NCBI GenBank assembly: GCA_964057225.1
Contig: OZ059896.1
Coordinates: 4,216,001-4,280,000 of the forward strand
DNA: 64,000 nt
Source of the DNA: Auanema rhodensis
Lineage: Eukaryota > Nematoda > Chromadorea > Rhabditida > Rhabditidae
Reading direction: 5' to 3'
Below the pieces are notes generated by a model. The model made no database searches, was not told the origin of the DNA, and saw nothing but the letters and a program-made list of their open reading frames with translations. The translations under genes were made by a program, and so were the position numbers. Position 1 is the stretch's first letter. Every line of letters begins with the position of its first letter. Positions 37,101 through 52,200 of this stretch are shown here, in pieces.

Positions 37101-40100
37101 CACGTAAATTTCAAACTCATGGTTACCATGCACCAATATCAATAAAAATTTGTTTTTAGACTAATATGGACATGGAGAATCTAATTTTGAAAACCGCATC
37201 TCTTTATCTTTCACGTGAAGCGAGTTACATACCAAGTGCACATCACGTGTACTTTTAATTAGCATAAATTAAAGTTCACGTAAATTTCAAACTCATGGTT
37301 ACCATGCACCAATATCAATAAAAATTTGTTTTTAGACTAATATGGACATGGAGAATCTAATTTTGAAAACCGCATCTCTCTATCTTTCACGTGAAGCGAG
37401 TTACATACCAAGTGCACATCACGTGTACATTTAATTAGCATAAATTAAAGTTCACGTAAATTTCAAACTCATGGTTACCATGCACCAATATCAATAAAAA
37501 TTTGTTTTTAGACTAATATGGACATGGAGAATCTATTTTTAAAAACCGCATCTCTTTATCTTTCACGTGAAGCGAGTTACATACCAAGTGCACATCACGT
37601 GTACATTTAATTAGCATAAATTAAAGTTCACGTAAATTTCAAAGTCATGGTTACCATGCACCAATATCAATAAAAATTTGTTTTTAGACTAATATGGACA
37701 TGGAGAATCTAATTTTGAAAACCGCATCTCTTTATCTTTCACGTGAAGCGAGTTACATACCAAGTGCACATCACGTGTACATTTAATTAGCATAAATTAA
37801 AGTTCACGTAAATTTCAAACTCATGGTTACCATGCACCAATATCAATAAAAATTTGTTTTTAGACTAATATGGACATGGGGAATCTAATTTTGAAAACCG
37901 CATCTCTTTATCTTCCACGTGAAGCGAGTTATATACCAAGTGCACATCAAGTGTACATTTAATTAGCATAAATTAAAGTTCACGTAATTTTCAAAGTCAT
38001 GGTTACCATGCACCAATATCAATAAAATTTTGTTTTTAGACTAATATGGACATGGGGAATCTAATTTTGAAAACCGCATCTATTTATCTTTCACGCGAAG
38101 CGAGTTACATACCAAGTGCACATCACGTGTACATTTAATTAGCATAAAGTAAAGTTCACGTAAATTTCAAACTCATGGTTACCATGCACCAATATCAATA
38201 AAAATTTGTTTTTAGACTAATATGGACATGGGGAATCTAATTTTGAAAAACGCTTCTCTTTATCTTTCACGTGAAGCGAGTTACATACCAAGTGCACATC
38301 ACGTGTACATTTAATTAGCATAAATTAAAGTTCACGTAAATTTCAAAGTCATGGTTACCATGCACCAATATCAATAAAATTTTGTTTTTAGACTAATATG
38401 GACATGGGGAATCTAATTTTGAAAACCGCATCTCTTTATCTTTCACGTGAAGCGAGTTACAAACCAAGTGCACATCACGTGTACATTTAATTAACATAAA
38501 TTAAAGTTCACGTAATTTTCAAAGTCATGGTTACCATGAACCAATATCAATGAATATTTGTTTTTAGACTAATATGGACATGGAGAATCTAATTTTGAAA
38601 ACCGCATCTCTTTATCTTTCACGTGAAGCGAGTTACATACCAAGTGCACATCACGTGTACATTTAATTAGCATAAAGTAAAGTTCACGTAAATTTCAAAG
38701 TCATGGTTACCATGCACCAATATCAATAAAATTTTGTTTTTAGACTAATATGGACATGGGGAATCTAATTTTGAAAACCGCATCTCTTTATCTTTCACGT
38801 GAAGCGAGTTACATACCAAGTGCACATCACGTGTACATTTAATTAGCATAAATTAAAGTTCACGTAAATTTCAAACTCATGGTTACCATGCACCAATATC
38901 AATAAAAATTTGTTTTTAGACTAATATGGACATGGAGAATCTAATTTTAAAAACCGCATCTCTTTATCTTTCACGTGAAGCGAGTTACATACCAAGTGCA
39001 CATCACGTGTACATTTAATTAGCATAAAGTAAAGTTCACGTAAATTTCAAAGTCATGGTTACCATGCACCAATATCAATAAAATTTTGTTTTTAGACTAA
39101 TATGGACATGGGGAATCTAATTTTGAAAACCGCATCTCTTTATCTTTCACGTGAAGCGAGTTACATACCAAGTGCACATCACGTGTACATTTAATTAGCA
39201 TAAATTAAAGTTCACGTAAATTTCAAACTCATGGTTACCATGCACCAATATCAATAAAAATTTGTTTTTAGACTAATATGGACATGGAGAATCTAATTTT
39301 AAAAACCGCATCTCTTTATCTTTCACGTGAAGCGAGTTACATACCAAGTGCACATCACGTGTACATTTAATTAGCATAAATTAAAGTTCACGTAAATTTC
39401 AAACTCATGGTTACCATGCACCAATATCAATAAAAATTTGTTTTTAGACTAATATGGACATGGAGAATCTAATTTTAAAAACCGCATCTCTTTATCTTTC
39501 ACGTGAAGCGAGTTACATACCAAGTGCACATCACGTGTACATTTAATTAGCATAAATTAATGTTCACGTAAATTTCAAAGTCATGGTTACCATGAACCAA
39601 TATCAATAAAATTTTGTTTTTAGACTAATATGGACATGGAGAATCTATTTTTAAAAACCGCATCTCTTTATCTTCCACGTGAAGCGAGTTACATACCAAG
39701 TGCACATCACGTGTACATTTAATTAGCATAAATTAAAGTTCACGTAAATTTCAAAGTCATGGTTACCATGCACCAATATCAATAAAAATTTGTTTTTAGA
39801 CTAATATGGACATGGAGAATCTATTTTTAAAAACCGCATCTCTTTATCTTTCACGTGAAGCGAGTTACATACCAAGTGCACATCACGTGTACATTTAATT
39901 AGCATAAATTAAAGTTCACGTAAATTTCAAACTCATGGTTACCATGCACCAATATCAATAAAAATTTGTTTTTAGACTAATATGGACATGGAGAATCTAA
40001 TTTTGAAAACCGCATCTCTTTATCTTTCACGTGAAGCGAGTTACATACCAAGTGCACATCACGTGTACATTTAATTAGCATAAATTAAAGTTCACGTAAA

Positions 40101-42939
40101 TTTCAAACTCATGGTTACCATGCACCAATATCAATAAAAATTTGTTTTTAGACTAATATGGACATGGAGAATCTATTTTTAAAAACCGCATCTCTTTATC
40201 TTTCACGTGAAGCGAGTTACATACCAAGTGCACATCACGTGTACATTTAATTAGCATAAATTAAAGTTCACGTAAATTTCAAAGTCATGGTTACCATGCA
40301 CCAATATCAATAAAAATTTGTTTTTAGACTAATATGGACATGGAGAATCTAATTTTGAAAACCGCATCTCTTTATCTTTCACGTGAAGCGAGTTACATAC
40401 CAAGTGCACATCACGTGTACATTTAATTAGCATAAATTAAAGTTCACGTAAATTTCAAACTCATGGTTACCATGCACCAATATCAATAAAAATTTGTTTT
40501 TAGACTAATATGGACATGGGGAATCTAATTTTGAAAACCGCATCTCTTTATCTTCCACGTGAAGCGAGTTATATACCAAGTGCACATCAAGTGTACATTT
40601 AATTAGCATAAATTAAAGTTCACGTAATTTTCAAAGTCATGGTTACCATGCACCAATATCAATAAAATTTTGTTTTTAGACTAATATGGACAAGGGGAAT
40701 CTAATTTTGAAAACCGCATCTATTTATCTTTCACGCGAAGCGAGTTACATACCAAGTGCACATCACGTGTACATTTAATTAGCATAAAGTAAAGTTCACG
40801 TAAATTTCAAACTCATGGTTACCATGCACCAATATCAATAAAAATTTGTTTTTAGACTAATATGGACATGGGGAATCTAATTTTGAAAAACGCTTCTCTT
40901 TATCTTTCACGTGAAGCGAGTTACATACCAAGTGCACATCACGTGTACATTTAATTAGCATAAATTAAAGTTCACGTAAATTTCAAAGTCATGGTTACCA
41001 TGCACCAATATCAATAAAATTTTGTTTTTAGACTAATATGGACATGGGGAATCTAATTTTGAAAACCGCATCTCTTTATCTTTCACGTGAAGCGAGTTAC
41101 AAACCAAGTGCACATCACGTGTACATTTAATTAGCATAAATTAAAGTTCACGTAATTTTCAAAGTCATGGTTACCATGAACCAATATCAATGAATATTTG
41201 TTTTTAGACTAATATGGACATGGAGAATCTAATTTTGAAAACCGCATCTCTTTATCTTTCACGTGAAGCGAGTTACATACCAAGTGCACATCACGTGTAC
41301 ATTTAATTAGCATAAAGTAAAGTTCACGTAAATTTCAAAGTCATGGTTACCATGCACCAATATCAATAAAATTTTGTTTTTAGACTAATATGGACATGGG
41401 GAATCTAATTTTGAAAACCGCATCTCTTTATCTTTCACGTGAAGCGAGTTACATACCAAGTGCACATCACGTGTACATTTAATTAGCATAAATTAAAGTT
41501 CACGTAAATTTCAAACTCATGGTTACCATGCACCAATATCAATAAAAATTTGTTTTTAGACTAATATGGACATGGAGAATCTAATTTTAAAAACCGCATC
41601 TCTTTATCTTTCACGTGAAGCGAGTTACATACCAAGTGCACATCACGTGTACATTTAATTAGCATAAAGTAAAGTTCACGTAAATTTCAAAGTCATGGTT
41701 ACCATGCACCAATATCAATAAAATTTTGTTTTTAGACTAATATGGACATGGAGAATCTAATTTTAAAAACCGCATCTCTTTATCTTTCACGTGAAGCGAG
41801 TTACATACCAAGTGCACATCACGTGTACATTTAATTAGCATAAATTAAAGTTCACGTAAATTTCAAACTCATGGTTACCATGCACCAATATCAATAAAAA
41901 TTTGTTTTTAGACTAATATGGACATGGAGAATCTAATTTTAAAAACCGCATCTCTTTATCTTTCACGTGAAGCGAGTTACATACCAAGTGCACATCACGT
42001 GTACATTTAATTAGCATAAATTAATGTTCACGTAAATTTCAAAGTCATGGTTACCATGAACCAATATCAATAAAATTTTGTTTTTAGACTAATATGGACA
42101 TGGAGAATCTATTTTTAAAAACCGCATCTCTTTATCTTCCACGTGAAGCGAGTTACATACCAAGTGCACATCACGTGTACATTTAATTAGCATAAATTAA
42201 AGTTCACGTAAATTTCAAACTCATGGTTACCATGCACCAATATCAATAAAAATTTGTTTTTAGACTAATATGGACATGGGGAATTTAATTTTGAAAACCG
42301 CATCTCTTTATCTTTCACGTGAAGCGAGTTACATACCAAGTGCACATCACGTGTACATTTAATTAGCATAAATTAAAGTTCACGTAAATTTCAAACTCAT
42401 GGTTACCATGCACCAATATCAATAAAAATTTGTTTTTAGACTAATATGGACATGGAGAATCTAATTTTAAAAACCGCATCTCTTTATCTTTCACGTGAAG
42501 CGAGTTACATACCAAGTGCACATCACGTGTACATTTAATTAGCATAAATTAATGTTCACGTAAATTTCAAAGTCATGGTTACCATGAACCAATATCAATA
42601 AAATTTTGTTTTTAGACTAATATGGACATGGAGAATCTATTTTTAAAAACCGCATCTCTTTATCTTCCACGTGAAGCGAGTTACATACCAAGTGCACATC
42701 ACGTGTACATTTAATTAGCATAAATTAAAGTTCACGTAAATTTCAAACTCATGGTTACCATGAACCAATATCAATGAATATTTGTTTTTAGACTAATATG
42801 GACATGGGGAATCTAATTTTAAAAACCGCATCTCTTTATCTTTCACGTGAAGCGAGTTACATACCAAGTGCACATCACGTGTACATTTAATTAGCATAAA
42901 TTAAAGTTCACGTAAATTTCAAACTCATGGTTACCATGC
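34140..42939 (+). repeat. Domain 5: variable-length higher-order repeats with a 2,640-bp offset, 50 monomers
   Basis: A rare monomer with GTTATATACC and CATCAAGTGTAC starts at 34140, 35372, 36428, 37836 and 40476, so successive units hold 7, 6, 8 and 15 monomers. It is always followed by a CTATTTATC/CACGCG monomer, and from 35372 on then by an AACGCTTC monomer. The tract 37484-39771 (13 monomers) recurs at 40124-42235 with one monomer fewer. Every monomer here is 176 bp. Confidence 0.83.
41708..41883 (+). repeat. Chimeric monomer formed by an exact one-monomer deletion
   Basis: In the upstream copy the order is 39068 (TAAAATTTTG, GGGGAATC), 39244 (TAAAAATTTG, GAGAATCTAATTTTAAAAACC), 39420. 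In the downstream copy one monomer, 41708, has TAAAATTTTG from the first and GAGAATCTAATTTTAAAAACC from the second, and is followed by the equivalent of 39420. The exchange point lies between monomer positions of about 18 and 44. This is what an unequal crossover in register would leave. Confidence 0.75.
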
Positions 42940-45900
42940 ACCAATATCAATAAAAATTTGTTTTAGACTAATATGGACATGGGGAATCTAATTTTGAAAA
43001 CCGCATCTCTTATCTTCCACGTGAAGCGAGTTACATACCAAGTGCACATCACGTGTACATTTAATTAGCATAAATTAAAGTTCACGTAATTTTCAAAGTC
43101 ATGGTTACCATGAACCAATATCAATGAATATTTGTTTTTAGACTAATATGGACATGGGGAATCTAATTTTGAAAACCGCATCTATTTATGTTTCACGCGA
43201 AGCGAGTTACATACCAAGTGCACATCACGTGTACATTTAATTAGCATAAAGTAAAGTTCACGTAAATTTCAAACTCATGGTTACCATGCACCAATATCAA
43301 TAAAAATTTGTTTTTAGACTAATATGGATATGGGGAATCTAATTTTGAAAAACGCATCTCTTTATCTTTCACGTGAAGCGAGTTACATACCAAGTGCACA
43401 TCACGTGTACATTTAATTAGCATAAATTAAAGTTCACGTAAATTTCAAAGTCATGGTTACCATGCACCAATATCAATAAAATTTTATTTTTAGACTAATA
43501 TGGACATGGGGAATCTAATTTTGAAAACCGCATCTCTTTATCTTTCACGTGAAGCGAGTTACATACCAAGTGCACATCACGTGTACATTTAATTAGCATA
43601 AATTAAAGTTCACGTAAATTTCAAACTCATGGTTACCATGCACCAATATCAATAAAAATTTGTTTTTAGACTAATATGGACATGGAGAATCTAATTTTGA
43701 AAACCGCATCTCTTTATCTTTCACGTGAAGCGAGTTACATACCAAGTGCACATCACGTGTACATTTAATTAGCATAAATTAAAGTTCACGTAAATTTCAA
43801 ACTCATGGTTACCATGCACCAATATCAATAAAAATTTGTTTTTAGACTAATATGGACATGGAGAATCTATTTTTAAAAACCGCATCTCTTTATCTTTCAC
43901 GTGAAGCGAGTTACATACCAAGTGCACATCACGTGTACATTTAATTAGCATAAATTAAAGTTCACGTAAATTTCAAACTCATGGTTACCATGCACCAATA
44001 TCAATAGAAATTTGTTTTTAGACTAATATGGACATGGAGAATCTAATTTTGAAAACCGCATCTCTTTATCTTTCACGTGAAGCGAGTTACATACCAAGTG
44101 CACATCACGTGTACATTTAATTAGCATAAATTAAAGTTCACGTAAATTTCAAAGTCATGGTTACCATGCACCAATATCAATAAAAATTTGTTTTTAGACT
44201 AATATGGACATGGAGAATCTATTTTTAAAAACCGCATCTCTTTATCTTTCACGTGAAGCGAGTTACATACCAAGTGCACATCACGTGTACATTTAATTAG
44301 CATAAATTAAAGTTCACGTAAATTTCAAACTCATGGTTACCATGCACCAATATCAATAGAAATTTGTTTTTAGACTAATATGGACATGGAGAATCTAATT
44401 TTGAAAACCGCATCTCTTTATCTTTCACGTGAAGCGAGTTACATACCAAGTGCACATCACGTGTACATTTAATTAGCATAAATTAAAGTTCACGTAAATT
44501 TCAAAGTCATGGTTACCATGCACCAATATCAATAAAAATTTGTTTTTAGACTAATATGGACATGGAGAATCTATTTTTAAAAACCGCATCTCTTTATCTT
44601 TCACGTGAAGCGAGTTACATACCAAGTGCACATCACGTGTACATTTAATTAGCATAAATTAAAGTTCACGTAAATTTCAAACTCATGGTTACCATGCACC
44701 AATATCAATAAAAATTTGTTTTTAGACTAATATGGACATGGAGAATTTAATTTTGAAAACCGCATCTCTTTATCTTTCACGTGAAGCGAGTTACATACCA
44801 AGTGCACATCACGTGTACATTTAATTAGCATAAATTAAAGTTCACGTAAATTTCAAACTCATGGTTACCATGCACCAATATCAATAAAAATTTGTTTTTA
44901 GACTAATATGGACATGGAGAATCTATTTTTAAAAACCGCATCTCTTTATCTTTCACGTGAAGCGAGTTACATACCAAGTGCACATCACGTGTACATTTAA
45001 TTAGCATAAATTAAAGTTCACGTAAATTTCAAAGTCATGGTTACCATGCACCAATATCAATAAAAATTTGTTTTTAGACTAATATGGACATGGAGAATCT
45101 ATTTTTAAAAACCGCATCTCTTTATCTTTCACGTGAAGCGAGTTACATACCAAGTGCACATCACGTGTACATTTAATTAGCATAAATTAAAGTTCACGTA
45201 AATTTCAAACTCATGGTTACCATGCACCAATATCAATAAAAATTTGTTTTTAGACTAATATGGACATGGAGAATTTAATTTTGAAAACCGCATCTCTTTA
45301 TCTTTCACGTGAAGCGAGTTACATACCTAGTGCACATCACGTGTACATTTAATTAGCATAAGTTAAAGTTCACGTAAATTTCAAAGTCATGGTTACCATG
45401 CACCAATATCAATAAAAATTTGTTTTTAGACTAATATGGACATGGGGAATCTAATTTTGAAAACCGCATCTCTTATCTTCCACGTGAAGCGAGTTACATA
45501 CCAAGTGCACATCACGTGTACATTTAATTAGCATAAATTAAAGTTCACGTAATTTTCAAAGTCATGGTTACCATGAACCAATATCAATGAATATTTGTTT
45601 TTAGACTAATATGGACATGGGGAATCTAATTTTGAAAACCGCATCTATTTATGTTTCACGCGAAGCGAGTTACATACCAAGTGCACATCACGTGTACATT
45701 TAATTAGCATAAAGTAAAGTTCACGTAAATTTCAAAGTCATGGTTACCATGCACCAATATCAATAAAAATTTGTTTTTAGACTAATATGGACATGGGGAA
45801 TCTAATTTTGAAAAACGCATCTCTTTATCTTTCACGTGAAGCGAGTTACATACCAAGTGCACATCACGTGTACATTTAATTAGCATAAATTAAAGTTCAC

Positions 45901-48900
45901 TTAAATTTGAAAGTCATGGTTACCATGCACCAATATCAATAAAATTTTGTTTTCAGACTAATATGGACATGGGGAATCTAATTTTCAAAACCGCATCTCT
46001 TTATCTTTCACGTGAAGCGAGTTACATACCAAGTGCACATCCCGTGTACATTTAATTAGCATAAATTAAAGTTCACGTAAATTTCAAACTCATGGTTACC
46101 ATGCACCAATATCAATAAAAATTTGTTTTTAGACTAATATGGACATGGAGAATCTAATTTTGAAAACCGCATCTCTTTATCTTTCACGTGAAGCGAGTTA
46201 CATACCAAGTGCACATCACGTGTACATTTAATTAGCATAAATTAAAGTTCACGTAAATTTCAAACTCATGGTTACCATGCACCAATATCAATAAAAATTT
46301 GTTTTTAGACTAATATGGACATGGAGAATCTATTTTTAAAAACCGCATCTCTTTATCTTTCACGTGAAGCGAGTTACATACCAAGTGCACATCACGTGTA
46401 CATTTAATTAGCATAAATTAAAGTTCACGTAAATTTCAAACTCATGGTTACCATGCACCAATATCAATAAAAATTTGTTTTTAGACTAATATGGACATGG
46501 AGAATCTAATTTTGAAAACCGCATCTCTTTATCTTTCACGTGAAGCGAGTTACATACCAAGTGCACATCACGTGTACATTTAATTAGCATAAATTAAAGT
46601 TCACGTAAATTTCAAACTCATGGTTACCATGCACCAATATCAATAAAAATTTGTTTTTAGACTAATATGGACATGGAGAATCTATTTTTAAAAACCGCAT
46701 CTCTTTATCTTTCACGTGAAGCGAGTTACATACCAAGTGCACATCACGTGTACATTTAATTAGCATAAATTAAAGTTCACGTAAATTTCAAACTCATGGT
46801 TACCATGCACCAATATCAATAGAAATTTGTTTTTAGACTAATATGGACATGGAGAATCTAATTTTGAAAACCGCATCTCTTTATCTTTCACGTGAAGCGA
46901 GTTACATACCAAGTGCACATCACGTGTACATTTAATTAGCATAAATTAATGTTCACGTAAATTTCAAACTCATGGTTACCATGCACCAATATCAATAAAA
47001 ATTTGTTTTTAGACTAATATGGACATGGGGAATCTAATTTTGAAAACCGCATCTCTTTATTTTTCACGTGAAGCGAGTTACATACCAAGTGCACATCACG
47101 TGTACATTTAATTAGCATAAATTAAAGTTCACGTAAATTTCAAACTCATGGTTACCATGCACCAATATCAATAAAAATTTGTTTTTAGACTAATATGTAC
47201 ATGGAGAATCTAATTTTAAAAACCGCATCTCTTTATCTTTCACGTGAAGCGAGTTACATACCAAGTGCACATCACGTGTACATTTAATTAGCATAAATTA
47301 AAGTTCACGTAAATTTCAAAGTCATGGTTACCATGCACCAATATCAATAAAATTTTGTTTTTAGACTAATATGGACATGGGGAATCTAATTTTGAAAACC
47401 GCATCTCTTTATCTTTCACGTGAAGCGAGTTACATACCAAGTGCACATCACGTGTACATTTAATTAGCATAAATTAAAGTTCACGTAAATTTCAAACTCA
47501 TGGTTACCATGCACCAATATCAATAAAAATTTGTTTTTAGACTAATATGGACATGGAGAATCTAATTTTGAAAACCGCATCTCTTTATCTTTCACGTGAA
47601 GCGAGTTACATACCAAGTGCACATCACGTGTACATTTAATTAGCATAAATTAAAGTTCACGTAAATTTCAAAGTCATGGTTACCATGCACCAATATCAAT
47701 AAAATTTTGTTTTTAGACTAATATGGACATGGGGAATCTAATTATGAAAACCGCATCTCTTTATCTTTCACGTGAAGCGAGTTACATACCAAGTGCACAT
47801 CACGTGTACATTTAATTAGCATAAATCAAAGTTCACGTAAATTTCAAAGTCATGGTTACCATGCACCAATATCAATAAAATTTTGTTTTTAGACTAATAT
47901 GGACATGGGGAATCTAATTTTGAAAACCGCATCTCTTTATTTTTCACGTGAAGCGAGTTACATACCAAGTGCACATCACGTGTACATTTAATTAGCATAA
48001 ATTAAAGTTCACGTAAATTTCAAACTCATGGTTACCATGCACCAATATCAATAAAAATTTGTTTTTAGACTAATATGGACATGGAGAATCTAATTTTAAA
48101 AACCGCATCTCTTTATCTTTCACGTGAAGCGAGTTACATACCAAGTGCACATCACGTGTACATTTAATTAGCATAAATTAAAGTTCACGTAAATTTCAAA
48201 GTCATGGTTACCATGCACCAATATCAATAAAATTTTATTTTTAGACTAATATGGACATGGGGAATCTAATTTTGAAAACCGCATCTCTTTATCTTTCACG
48301 TGAAGCGAGTTACATACCAAGTGCACATCACGTGTACATTTAATTAGCATAAATTAAAGTTCACGTAAATTTCAAACTCATGGTTACCATGCACCAATAT
48401 CAATAAAAATTTGTTTTTAGACTAATATGGACATGGAGAATCTAATTTTGAAAACCGCATCTCTTTATCTTTCACGTGAAGCGAGTTACATACCAAGTGC
48501 ACATCACGTGTACATTTAATTAGCATAAATTAAAGTTCACGTAAATTTCAAACTCATGGTTACCATGCACCAATACCAATAAAAATTTGTTTTTAGACTA
48601 ATATGGACATGGAGAATCTATTTTTAAAAACCGCATCTCTTTATCTTTCACGTGAAGCGAGTTACATACCAAGTGCACATCACGTGTACTTTTAATTAGC
48701 ATAAATTAAAGTTCACGTAAATTTCAAACTCATCGTTACCATGCACCAATATCAATAAAAATTTGTTTTTAGACTAATATGGACATGGAGAATCTAATTT
48801 TGAAAACCGCATCTCCTTATCTTTCACGTGAAGCGAGTTACATACCAAGTGCACATCACGTGTACTTTTAATTAGCATAAATTAAAGTTCACGTAAATTT

Positions 48901-49271
48901 CAAACTCATGGTTACCATGCACCAATATCAATAAAAATTTGTTTTTAGACTAATATGGACATGGGGAATCTAATTTTGAAAACCGCATCTCTTATCTTCC
49001 ACGTGAAGCGAGTTACATACCAAGTGCACATCACGTGTACATTTAATTAGCATAAATTAAAGTTCACGTAATTTTCAAAGTCATGGTTACCATGAACCAA
49101 TATCAATGAATATTTGTTTTTAGACTAATATGGACATGGGGAATCTAATTTTGAAAACCGCATCTATTTATCTTTCACGCGAAGCGAGTTACATACCAAG
49201 TGCACATCACGTGTACATTTAATTAGCATAAAGTAAAGTTCACGTAAATTTCAAACTCATGGTTACCATGC
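42940..49271 (+). repeat. Domain 6: mosaic subarray, 36 monomers
   Basis: This region alternates the ATTTTTAAAAACC and ATTTTGAAAACC classes with AATAGAAATTTG monomers (43994, 44346, 46809) and three 351-bp or near-351-bp dimers of the CTCTTATC plus TGAATAT type (42940/43114, 45402/45577, 48921/49096). The monomer at 42940 is the shortest, 174 bp, with one T lost in GTTTTAGAC and one in CTCTTATC. 46985-48744 is an edited copy of part of domain 4. Confidence 0.8.
46985..48744 (+). repeat. Copy of domain 4 tract lacking three monomers
   Basis: Ten monomers follow the order of 27277-29564: ATTTTTCACG, ATATGTACAT, plain, GAGAATC, AATCTAATTATG, ATTTTTCACG, TTTTAAAAACC, AATTTTATTT, GAGAATC, ATTTTTAAAAACC. 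The three counterparts of 27981-28508 (GAGTAAT, CCCGTG and TATATTTG monomers) are absent, so the copy is 1,760 bp instead of 2,288 bp. The loss is a whole number of monomers. Confidence 0.72.
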
Positions 49272-52200
49272 ACCAATATCAATAAAAATTTGTTTTTAGA
49301 CTAATATGGACATGGAGAATCTAATTTTGAAAACCGCATCTCTTTATCTTTCACGTGAAGCGAGTTACATACCAAGTGCACATCACGTGTACATTTAATT
49401 AGCATAAATTAAAGTTCACGTAAATTTCAAACTCATGGTTACCATGCACCAATATCAATAAAAATTTGTTTTTAGACTAATATGGACATGGGGAATCTAA
49501 TTTTGAAAACCGCATCTCTTTATCTTCCACGTGAAGCGAGTTACATACCAAGTGCACATCAAGTGTACATTTAATTAGCATAAATTAAAGTTCACGTAAT
49601 TTTCAAAGTCATGGTTACCATGAACCAATATCAATGAATATTTGTTTTTAGACTAATATGGACATGGGGAATCTAATTTTGAAAACCGCATCTATTTATC
49701 TTTCACGCGAAGCGAGTTACATACCAAGTGCACATCACGTGTACATTTAATTAGCATAAAGTAAAGTTCACGTAAATTTCAAACTCATGGTTACCATGCA
49801 CCAATATCAATAAAAATTTGTTTTTAGACTAATATGGACATGGGGAATCTAATTTTGAAAAACGCATCTCTTTATCTTTCACGTGAAGCGAGTTACATAC
49901 CAAGTGCACATCACGTGTACATTTAATTAGCATAAATTAAAGTTCACGTAAATTTCAAAGTCATGGTTACCATGCACCAATATCAATAAAATTTTGTTTT
50001 TAGACTAATATGGACATGGGGAATCTAATTTTGAAAACCGCATCTCTTTATCTTTCACGTGAAGCGAGTTACAAACCAAGTGCACATCACGTGTACATTT
50101 AATTAGCATAAATTAAAGTTCACGTAATTTTCAAAGTCATGGTTACCATGAACCAATATCAATGAATATTTGTTTTTAGACTAATATGGACATGGAGAAT
50201 CTAATTTTGAAAACCGCATCTCTTTATCTTTCACGTGAAGCGAGTTACATACCAAGTGCACATCACGTGTACATTTAATTAGCATAAAGTAAAGTTCACG
50301 TAAATTTCAAAGTCATGGTTACCATGCACCAATATCAATAAAATTTTGTTTTTAGACTAATATGGACATGGGGAATCTAATTTTGAAAACCGCATCTCTT
50401 TATCTTTCACGTGAAGCGAGTTACATACCAAGTGCACATCACGTGTACATTTAATTAGCATAAATTAAAGTTCACGTAAATTTCAAACTCATGGTTACCA
50501 TGCACCAATATCAATAAAAATTTGTTTTTAGACTAATATGGACATGGGGAATCTAATTTTGAAAACCGCATCTATTTATCTTTCACGCGAAGCGAGTTAC
50601 ATACCAAGTGCACATCACGTGTACATTTAATTAGCATAAAGTAAAGTTCACGTAAATTTCAAACTCATGGTTACCATGCACCAATATCAATAAAAATTTG
50701 TTTTTAGACTAATATGGACATGGAGAATCTAATTTTGAAAACCGCATCTCTTTATCTTTCACGTGAAGCGAGTTACATACCAAGTGCACATCACGTGTAC
50801 ATTTAATTAGCATAAATTAAAGTTCACGTAAATTTCAAACTCATGGTTACCATGCACCAATATCAATAAAAATTTGTTTTTAGACTAATATGGACATGGG
50901 GAATCTAATTTTGAAAACCGCATCTCTTTATCTTCCACGTGAAGCGAGTTACATACCAAGTGCACATCAAGTGTACATTTAATTAGCATAAATTAAAGTT
51001 CACGTAATTTTCAAAGTCATGGTTACCATGAACCAATATCAATGAATATTTGTTTTTAGACTAATATGGACATGGGGAATCTAATTTTGAAAACCGCATC
51101 TATTTATCTTTCACGCGAAGCGAGTTACATACCAAGTGCACATCACGTGTACATTTAATTAGCATAAAGTAAAGTTCACGTAAATTTCAAACTCATGGTT
51201 ACCATGCACCAATATCAATAAAAATTTGTTTTTAGACTAATATGGACATGGGGAATCTAATTTTGAAAAACGCATCTCTTTATCTTTCACGTGAAGCGAG
51301 TTACATACCAAGTGCACATCACGTGTACATTTAATTAGCATAAATTAAAGTTCACGTAAATTTCAAAGTCATGGTTACCATGCACCAATATCAATAAAAT
51401 TTTGTTTTTAGACTAATATGGACATGGGGAATCTAATTTTGAAAACCGCATCTCTTTATCTTTCACGTGAAGCGAGTTACAAACCAAGTGCACATCACGT
51501 GTACATTTAATTAGCATAAATTAAAGTTCACGTAATTTTCAAAGTCATGGTTACCATGAACCAATATCAATGAATATTTGTTTTTAGACTAATATGGACA
51601 TGGAGAATCTAATTTTGAAAACCGCATCTCTTTATCTTTCACGTGAAGCGAGTTACATACCAAGTGCACATCACGTGTACATTTAATTAGCATAAAGTAA
51701 AGTTCACGTAAATTTCAAAGTCATGGTTACCATGCACCAATATCAATAAAATTTTGTTTTTAGACTAATATGGACATGGGGAATCTAATTTTGAAAACCG
51801 CATCTCTTTATCTTTCACGTGAAGCGAGTTACATACCAAGTGCACATCACGTGTACATTTAATTAGCATAAATTAAAGTTCACGTAAATTTCAAACTCAT
51901 GGTTACCATGCACCAATATCAATAAAAATTTGTTTTTAGACTAATATGGACATGGAGAATCTAATTTTAAAAACCGCATCTCTTTATCTTTCACGTGAAG
52001 CGAGTTACATACCAAGTGCACATCACGTGTATATTTAATTAGCATAAATTAATGTTCACGTAAATTTCAAAGTCATGGTTACCATGCACCAATATCAATA
52101 AAATTTTGTTTTTAGACTAATATGGACATGGGGAATCTAATTTTGAAAACCGCATCTCTTTATCTTTCACGTGAAGCGAGTTACATACCAAGTGCACATC

